64,000 nt of DNA from Clostridiales bacterium UBA6114. GTDB taxonomy: Bacteria > Bacillota > Clostridia > Oscillospirales > Butyricicoccaceae. A program made the translations under genes and the position numbers. The notes under the pieces were generated by a model. It searched no databases. It was not told where the DNA came from and was given only the letters and a program-made list of their open reading frames with translations. Shown here in pieces: positions 58,899-64,000 of the stretch. The DNA is taken from contig DIWE01000043.1 in the NCBI GenBank assembly GCA_002423435.1, positions 182,211 through 246,210 of the forward strand, given 5' to 3'. Each line of letters begins with the position of its first letter. Positions within the stretch are counted from its first letter, which is position 1.

Positions 58899-59780
58899 GT
58901 GCAATCGATGCAAAAGAACAAACGCTTCAGGGAATTGCTCAACCGACCGGGTATCGTTTCGGTACCGGTCGCCTACGACGTAATGAGCGCCCGCCTGATG
59001 GAACAGATCGGATTTGATATGTTCTGCATGGGCGGCAACGGAACAATGGCCTCCACCATCGGTTATCCCGATGTGGGGATTGCCACTCAAACCGAGATGA
59101 TCGAGAGGGCGAGGCGCATGGCGCTGCGCACCAACATTCCGATGTACGCGGACGCGGATACGGGATACGGCTCGCTGGGCAGTGTGCGCAGGACCGTCAG
59201 GGAGTACGAGGCGGCTGGCGTGAGCGGTATCCACCTCGAAGACCAGACCAATCCCAAAAAGTGCGGCGCCATGGAGGGCGTTACCGTGGTCGACGCCGAT
59301 GAGATGGCCGACAAGATCAGCGTGGCGGTGAAATCCCGCAGCGACCCCAATTTTGTGATCATCGGGCGGACCGACTGCTATAACACCATGGGCCTGGAGG
59401 AAGTGATCAGAAGGCTCAAGCTCTATGCCGACGCCGGCGCCGATGTGCTGATGCCGGAAAATATTTACGACACGGACGAGTGGAGGAAGATCACAAAAGC
59501 GGTCACCACAGCTCCTATCCTCTGCGATCTGATCGACAAAAGCAACTTGAGGATAACCGACCGGGAAGTTTACGAAATGGGCTTTAAGCTGGTTTGCCGC
59601 GGCATGGCGTGCATTATGGGCGTCGCGCAGTATCTCAAAGAATTTCTCACCTATCTCCACAAAAACGGCGGCCTTGGGGAATACGCCGATCAGCTGATCG
59701 ATATTCGGGAGTATGAAAAAATGATCGGCATCGACGAAGAGAACGCACTGGCCGGGCAGTTCATAAATCATAAGAAATGA
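58899..59780 (+). CDS. isocitrate lyase/PEP mutase family enzyme
   Basis: 293 aa. The barrel pattern is clear: VSVPVAYDVMSARLMEQIGFD, PMYADADTGYGS with Mg-binding acids, GVSGIHLEDQTNPKKCGAMEG with the mobile K-K-C-G catalytic loop of lyases, and FVIIGRTDCY. The KKCG loop points to a C-C lyase of the 2-methylisocitrate lyase/dimethylmalate lyase/oxaloacetate-decarboxylase group more than to a phosphonate mutase. GTG 58899 is taken because AAAGGGG is upstream at workable spacing; ATG 58908 is possible. With the importer downstream, it probably degrades the imported acid. Confidence 0.87.
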   Translation: MQSMQKNKRFRELLNRPGIVSVPVAYDVMSARLMEQIGFDMFCMGGNGTMASTIGYPDVGIATQTEMIERARRMALRTNIPMYADADTGYGSLGSVRRTVREYEAAGVSGIHLEDQTNPKKCGAMEGVTVVDADEMADKISVAVKSRSDPNFVIIGRTDCYNTMGLEEVIRRLKLYADAGADVLMPENIYDTDEWRKITKAVTTAPILCDLIDKSNLRITDREVYEMGFKLVCRGMACIMGVAQYLKEFLTYLHKNGGLGEYADQLIDIREYEKMIGIDEENALAGQFINHKK

Positions 59781-59870
59781 CCGCGAGCCCGCCGGATCAT
59801 TCTTCAAGGGTCGACAGGTATTATCGATATGCAGTTCATTTACATAAATATAAGAGGAGGGAAAGCATGT

Positions 59871-61487
59871 ATGAAAAAAGTTCGAACTAGATTAGCAGCG
59901 CTACTGCTGGCCTCACTGCTGTTGATCCTGACCGCCTGCGGATCGTCGGGGTCATCCGCGTCGGGCGGCGCAAGCAGCACAGGCTCGGCCGGCACATCGC
60001 CCGGCGGCGGACCCGGCAAGGATGTGGCCATTGCCACGGGCGAAAGTCTCATCAGTCTGGACCCGCTGAACTATAAAGCCGGCAATACCGACCAGCCTTT
60101 GAGCCTGACCGTCTTCGAATCCCTTGTCTGGCCGGACCGCAAGGGCGGCTATTTCCCGCAGCTCGCCACGGAATGGACACATAACGACGCCGGCGACGAA
60201 TGGACCTTCAAGCTCCGGGACGACGTGTATTTCCACAACGGCGACCACTTCACCGCAAAAGACGTGGTGGCGACCTATACGCGTTGCCTCGAACAGAAAA
60301 AAGAGCTGAGCACCGCCGTCGAAAACTGGGCGGACCTCAAATCAGTGGAAGCCATTGACGAGTATACCGTCAAGATCACGACGGACGCCCCGCTCGCGTC
60401 TTTCCTGAAGAGCGTCGCCTTTACGCCGATTTACGGCGCGGACGCTTACGCCGAGTACGGACAAGACCTGTTTACCAACGGGCGGATGTACGGTACCGGC
60501 CCCTGGATATTTGTCGAGTGGATAGACGGACAGCACGTGAAGCTGCAAAAGAATCCGGATTATTGGAACAAAGAGTATGATTCCTACTATGACACGCTGA
60601 CCGTACGTTTCATCAAGGAGCCTTCGAGCGCCGTCTCGGCCCATCTTTCCGGCACCGTGCAGGCCTATGTCACACAGGGCGGCTTCGATTCCGATCTGCT
60701 CCCGCTCTATGACAAAGCGCAAGACCGCACTCAGGTTCTCCAGCAAAAAGACGGCACCTTTGCCTACTTCCAGTTCCACATGAACCAGGGAAGCATCTTT
60801 AACGACGAAAAGATCCGCGAAGCCTTCGATCTCGCCATTCCCCGCCAGACCGTCATCGACCAGGTTATGGGCGGCGGTTATATGGTCAACAGCTGCTTTA
60901 TCGACGGGTGCGTCGGCTACGACTCCAGTATCCCGGTCTATGAGTACGACCCCGATAAGGCAAAGCAGCTTCTGGCGGAAAGCAGCTATCAGGGCGAGCC
61001 GATCACGCTGCTGACAAGCACCGGTTTCGCAAAATTCCAGGATATCCTCCTCGTGGCCTCCGAGGAGCTCAACGCCGTCGGCTTCAACACCAAGGTTGAA
61101 ACGGTCGAACCGGCAACCTTCAGCAGCCGCCGCTCCACCGGCGATTACGATATATTCCTGACCCTCGATATGCATACCGGCGGCGACCCGGCCAAACACA
61201 TCAACTTAAAGCTTTTGGGCGATACCCAGAAGCACGAGTATAACAGCCCGGAATTCTATGATCTCTGCAGGGCCATCAACAGGGAAATGGATTCGGCCAA
61301 GCGGCTTGCGCTCATTTCCCAATTGACGCAGCTCATGCGCCGGGAGCACGCCCCCACCCTCACCGCGTTCCAGTATAAGTCCTGCCAGGCTATCGACTAC
61401 GGCATCAAGGGGATCGAGATCTATCCCGACGGTACATATATGTATAAATACATCGATTACGATCCGTCACTGGTTCCGGCAAAATAG
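59871..61487 (+). CDS. ABC transporter substrate-binding lipoprotein, family 5 (peptide/nickel type)
   Basis: 538 aa. Lipobox LILTAC, Ser/Gly-rich linker, then the family-5 pattern: LISLDPLNYKAGN, VFESLVWPDRKGGYFPQLATEWT, WTFKLRDDVYFHNGDHFTAKDVVATYTRCL, GTGPWIFVEWIDGQHVKLQKNPDYW. These large proteins bind oligopeptides, metal chelates, oligosaccharides or opines. ATG 59871 has AGGAGG upstream and gives a normal signal peptide. First transporter gene after the lyase. Confidence 0.92.
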   Translation: MKKVRTRLAALLLASLLLILTACGSSGSSASGGASSTGSAGTSPGGGPGKDVAIATGESLISLDPLNYKAGNTDQPLSLTVFESLVWPDRKGGYFPQLATEWTHNDAGDEWTFKLRDDVYFHNGDHFTAKDVVATYTRCLEQKKELSTAVENWADLKSVEAIDEYTVKITTDAPLASFLKSVAFTPIYGADAYAEYGQDLFTNGRMYGTGPWIFVEWIDGQHVKLQKNPDYWNKEYDSYYDTLTVRFIKEPSSAVSAHLSGTVQAYVTQGGFDSDLLPLYDKAQDRTQVLQQKDGTFAYFQFHMNQGSIFNDEKIREAFDLAIPRQTVIDQVMGGGYMVNSCFIDGCVGYDSSIPVYEYDPDKAKQLLAESSYQGEPITLLTSTGFAKFQDILLVASEELNAVGFNTKVETVEPATFSSRRSTGDYDIFLTLDMHTGGDPAKHINLKLLGDTQKHEYNSPEFYDLCRAINREMDSAKRLALISQLTQLMRREHAPTLTAFQYKSCQAIDYGIKGIEIYPDGTYMYKYIDYDPSLVPAK

Positions 61488-61510
61488 AAGAAAAACGGAC
61501 CACCCGGCAG

Positions 61511-61569
61511 ACGGCAAATGCCGGCACAGGTTGCTTCAGCCGCTTTTATCTGTGCCGGCCATTAGCCGT
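61511..61569 (+). promoter_or_regulatory. intercistronic hairpin between binding protein and permease
   Basis: Perfect 10-bp stem GCCGGCACAG / CTGTGCCGGC with a 20-nt loop, extended by outer ACGGC / GCCGT pairs. Only four Ts follow. Same position in the operon as the hairpins at 1119, 23941 and 51179. Confidence 0.75.
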
Positions 61570-61624
61570 TTTGCCCTTGATGCCCCGCTTAACCGTATTA
61601 TGTATTGCGCAAGGAGGTGCGCCA

Positions 61625-62545
61625 TTGATTCGTTATATTCTCAAACGCTTGGGGCAGACGCTGATCGTACTCGTCTTTGTGTCGATCTTTGCCTTCAGCC
61701 TGATACGCCTGGCGCCGGGGAATCCCGCGCTCCTGATGCTGCCCGACGGAGCGCCTGAAGAGGCTGTAAAGGCGATGGAAGTCAAAATGGGACTCGACAA
61801 GCCTCTGTACATACAGTATTTCCGATACATGGGCAACGTTTTACACGGCGATTTCGGGATATCCTCGTCTTACAGAACAGCGGTAGGCCCGCTGATCTGG
61901 GCAAGGCTGCCCTATACGATCAAGCTGTCGCTAGTGTCGGTGGCCGTCGGATGCATGCTGTGCATTCCGCTGGGTATTATCGCGGGCTCCCACAGGGGTT
62001 CCGCCATAGATTTTGCCGCCATGTTTTTCGCGGTGCTCGGACAGGCTATGGCTCCGGTCTGGCTGGCCGTGCTCCTGATCTATGTCTTTGCCGTGGAGCT
62101 GGGGTGGCTGCCTGCCATCGGCTGCGGCACCCTCGCTCACTATGTTCTTCCGGTGTTTACGCTGGCCTATCCGATGGCTGCGGAAACCACCAGGATCGGC
62201 CGGTCCGGGATGATCGACACGCTGAGCGAGGACTATATCACCGCAACCTATGCAAAGGGGATCAGGCCGGTCGTGGTCAACTGGAAATATGCTTTTAAAA
62301 ACGCCATCTGCCCCGTCATTATGCTGGTCGGCATCCGTTTGTGCATGTTTCTCGCAGGCGCCGTGATCGTGGAGACAATTTTCGCCTGGCCCGGGATCGG
62401 GCAGCTGCTTACGCAGGCGGTGGGAAACCGGGACTATGCGATGGTCCAGTCCCTATTGCTGGTCTGCGCAGCCCTGTTTGCAGTAGTAAACCTGGTTGTG
62501 GATATTATTACCTCGCTGATAGACCCGCGGATCGTTCTGGAATAA
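61625..62545 (+). CDS. ABC transporter permease (DppB/OppB-type)
   Basis: 306 aa. Starts LIRYILKRLGQTLIVLVFVSIFAFSLIRLAPGNPA, the standard DppB opening, and has the coupling loop YITATYAKGI and FAWPGIGQLLTQAVGNRDYAMVQ near the end. Start is TTG 61625 directly after AAGGAGGTG; an in-frame ATG at 61571 lies within the hairpin region and adds sequence foreign to the family. Confidence 0.93.
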   Translation: MIRYILKRLGQTLIVLVFVSIFAFSLIRLAPGNPALLMLPDGAPEEAVKAMEVKMGLDKPLYIQYFRYMGNVLHGDFGISSSYRTAVGPLIWARLPYTIKLSLVSVAVGCMLCIPLGIIAGSHRGSAIDFAAMFFAVLGQAMAPVWLAVLLIYVFAVELGWLPAIGCGTLAHYVLPVFTLAYPMAAETTRIGRSGMIDTLSEDYITATYAKGIRPVVVNWKYAFKNAICPVIMLVGIRLCMFLAGAVIVETIFAWPGIGQLLTQAVGNRDYAMVQSLLLVCAALFAVVNLVVDIITSLIDPRIVLE

Positions 62546-62558
62546 GAGGAGGGGTATA

Positions 62559-63410
62559 TTGAGTACGCGTGTCTTGTTGAAAAGAATGCGGGAAAGCAAT
62601 TTCTTCGTCGTGGGCTTGATCGTCGCCGTTGCGATTGTCCTGGCGGTCGTCGGCGCCTCCCTGATTACCCACTATGATCCGCAGGCCAATTCCCTTGTTG
62701 AGAAATTCCAGGCGCCGGACTGGCTCTCCGATGGGATCGGCGGACATATTTTTGGGACGGACCAGCTTGGCCGCGATGTGTTTTCACGTCTGCTGTACGG
62801 CGGCAAGGTATCCCTCACAATCGCCTTCTGGGTCGTCATCCTGCAGATTGTCCTGGGCTCGGTGATGGGTATTATGGCCGGATATTTCGGCGGCCTTGTC
62901 GACTCGTGCATCATGCGCGCCTGCGATATCATGCTTTCCTTGCCGAACCTCATATTGGCGATCGCCATTATGGCGGTCCTGGGCGCAAGCATGTTCAATC
63001 TCATTTTTGTGCTGACGATCACGGGGTGGGTGCAGTTTGCCAAAGTTACCAGAAACGATGTCATCATCGTCAAGGCCAGGGAGTTTGTGCAGGCGAGCAA
63101 GGCTTTGGGCGGCAAAAGCCTTTATATCATGTTCCAGCAGATCCTGCCCAACGTTACGACAAACATCATCATTCAGGCGAGTCAAAGAGTCGGCATGACC
63201 ATTCTCCTGGAATCCTCGCTGAGCTTCCTCAATCTAGGCGTTCCGCCTCCGCAGCCCTCGTGGGGTAATATGATCGCGGACGGCCGCCAATATCTTGAAA
63301 TCTGCCCGTGGATGGCGATGGCCCCCGGAGTGATACTCATGCTGGCGGTTTTGAGCTTCAATTTTCTCGGCGACGGCCTGCGCGACGTGCTGGACCCGAA
63401 GCGTTCCTGA
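62559..63410 (+). CDS. ABC transporter permease (DppC/OppC-type)
   Basis: 283 aa. IFGTDQLGRDVFSRLLYGGKVSL, MRACDIMLSLPNLILAIAIMAVLG, the coupling loop VIVKAREFVQASKALGG and the C-terminal SFNFLGDGLRDVLDPK are all DppC hallmarks. Start TTG 62559 with AGAGGAGGGG upstream. Partner of the preceding permease in the membrane. Confidence 0.94.
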   Translation: MSTRVLLKRMRESNFFVVGLIVAVAIVLAVVGASLITHYDPQANSLVEKFQAPDWLSDGIGGHIFGTDQLGRDVFSRLLYGGKVSLTIAFWVVILQIVLGSVMGIMAGYFGGLVDSCIMRACDIMLSLPNLILAIAIMAVLGASMFNLIFVLTITGWVQFAKVTRNDVIIVKAREFVQASKALGGKSLYIMFQQILPNVTTNIIIQASQRVGMTILLESSLSFLNLGVPPPQPSWGNMIADGRQYLEICPWMAMAPGVILMLAVLSFNFLGDGLRDVLDPKRS

Positions 63411-63458
63411 CGCCGCTTCTTAAGCCGCCCGAATGCCGGGCCTGTTAGGAGAATTGAT

Positions 63459-64000
63459 ATGGAGCAGCTACTGAAAATCGATGATCTGCATGTGCGGTAC
63501 AGAAGCGAACGGGCCACTGTACATGCTCTCAACGGATTGACCCTTTCCATTGGAAAGGGCCAGTCACTTGGCCTTGTGGGTGAGACGGGAGCGGGCAAGA
63601 CGACCACGGCTTTGTCCATTCTGCGCCTGCTTCCCAAAAAAATCGGGATTATTGACAAAGGCGAGATTTATTTTAACGGCCAGCCGATCTTTGACATGAG
63701 TGAAAGAGACATTATCAGGATCAGGGGCAGCAAGATCTCCATGATATTCCAGAATCCGCTCACGGCCCTCAATCCTGTTTTTACGGTGGGCGAGCAGATC
63801 GCCATGGTTTTGAGGACCCACTTGGGTATAAACAATAAAGAGGCGATGCGGCGCGCAGGTGAACTACTAAAGCAGGTCGGACTGCCTGCATACCGTATCA
63901 AGGATTATCCGAAGCAGTTGAGCGGCGGGATGCGCCAGCGCGTCGGAATCGCCGCCGGGCTTGCATGCAATCCGGAGCTCTTGATTGCCGATGAGCCCAC
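63459..64000 (+). CDS. ABC transporter ATP-binding protein (DppD/OppD-type), partial
   Basis: The first ~180 residues are present and the gene runs off the right edge. Walker A GETGAGKTT, Q-loop MIFQNPLTALNPVFTVGEQI, signature LSGGMRQRVGIAAGLACNP and the beginning of Walker B LLIADEPT are intact, in contrast to the degenerate ABC protein at 14147. It energises the family-5 importer. ATG 63459 follows TAGGAGAATTG. Confidence 0.93.
   Translation, partial: MEQLLKIDDLHVRYRSERATVHALNGLTLSIGKGQSLGLVGETGAGKTTTALSILRLLPKKIGIIDKGEIYFNGQPIFDMSERDIIRIRGSKISMIFQNPLTALNPVFTVGEQIAMVLRTHLGINNKEAMRRAGELLKQVGLPAYRIKDYPKQLSGGMRQRVGIAAGLACNPELLIADEP

Overview
The window looks like chromosome from an anaerobic low-GC-phylum (Firmicutes/Bacillota) bacterium of class Clostridia, probably near the Oscillospiraceae. 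The indications are a PyrR-attenuated pyr operon, BlaI/BlaR1 regulation, an SLH-domain S-layer protein, strong AGGAGG ribosome sites with frequent GTG/TTG starts, an oxygen-independent radical-SAM sulfatase-maturing enzyme, TRAP transporters and intergenic palindromic repeats. This assignment rests on gene content only.

Layout. 1-8290: an ABC importer of the SsuABC/TauABC/NitT class with a divergent LysR regulator, then an anaerobic sulfatase-maturase, a SulP anion permease, a DUF202 membrane protein and an FGGY sugar kinase. 8291-8600: a 188-bp repeat element inserted in a terminator hairpin that is duplicated on both sides; a second copy sits at 43977-44164 in the same context. 8601-14809: a TolC-like/RND/adaptor efflux operon headed by an ABC ATPase that has lost every catalytic motif. 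15231-20063: the S-layer gene, divergent from that operon and sharing a TTGACGTTAC promoter motif, followed by a small unknown protein, a recombinase-like protein with eroded active site and an orphan response regulator without its phospho-aspartate.

20245-29674: a catabolic unit (IlvD/Edd dehydratase, TAXI-TRAP transporter, opine-type dehydrogenase, divergent GntR regulator with an 18-bp palindrome), then LysR and an aspartase divergent pair. 29820-33713: XRE regulator, palindromic repeats, tRNA-Arg(ACG), tyrA, a YtxH-like small protein, DUF1015. 33741-42711: GC-rich pyrimidine operon pyrR-pyrC-pyrF-carA-carB-pyrK-pyrD behind a recognisable PyrR attenuator; pyrB and pyrE are absent here. 42776-43930: a histidine-phosphatase/GNAT fusion.

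44211-55356: a sugar-acid catabolic regulon (hydratase, KDPG-type aldolase, Ldh-family reductase, a frameshifted isopropylmalate/tartrate dehydrogenase, enolase-superfamily dehydratase, DctPQM TRAP transporter, zinc dehydrogenase, SDR) divergent from an IclR regulator; a consensus promoter carries a KdgR-like box over its start point. 55550-57763: BlaI/BlaR1-type pair with three operator palindromes and an unusual repeat-bearing BlaR1. 58069-64000: GntR regulator, PEP-mutase/isocitrate-lyase family enzyme and an oligopeptide-type ABC importer running off the window edge.

Two patterns cut across the window. All four solute-binding-protein genes are followed by a strong hairpin without a U-tract before their permease genes, which suggests a common device for raising binding-protein mRNA. 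The 14-20 kb region concentrates proteins that keep an enzyme fold but lack catalytic residues around the S-layer gene. I saw no CRISPR array, prophage, rRNA or replication origin.
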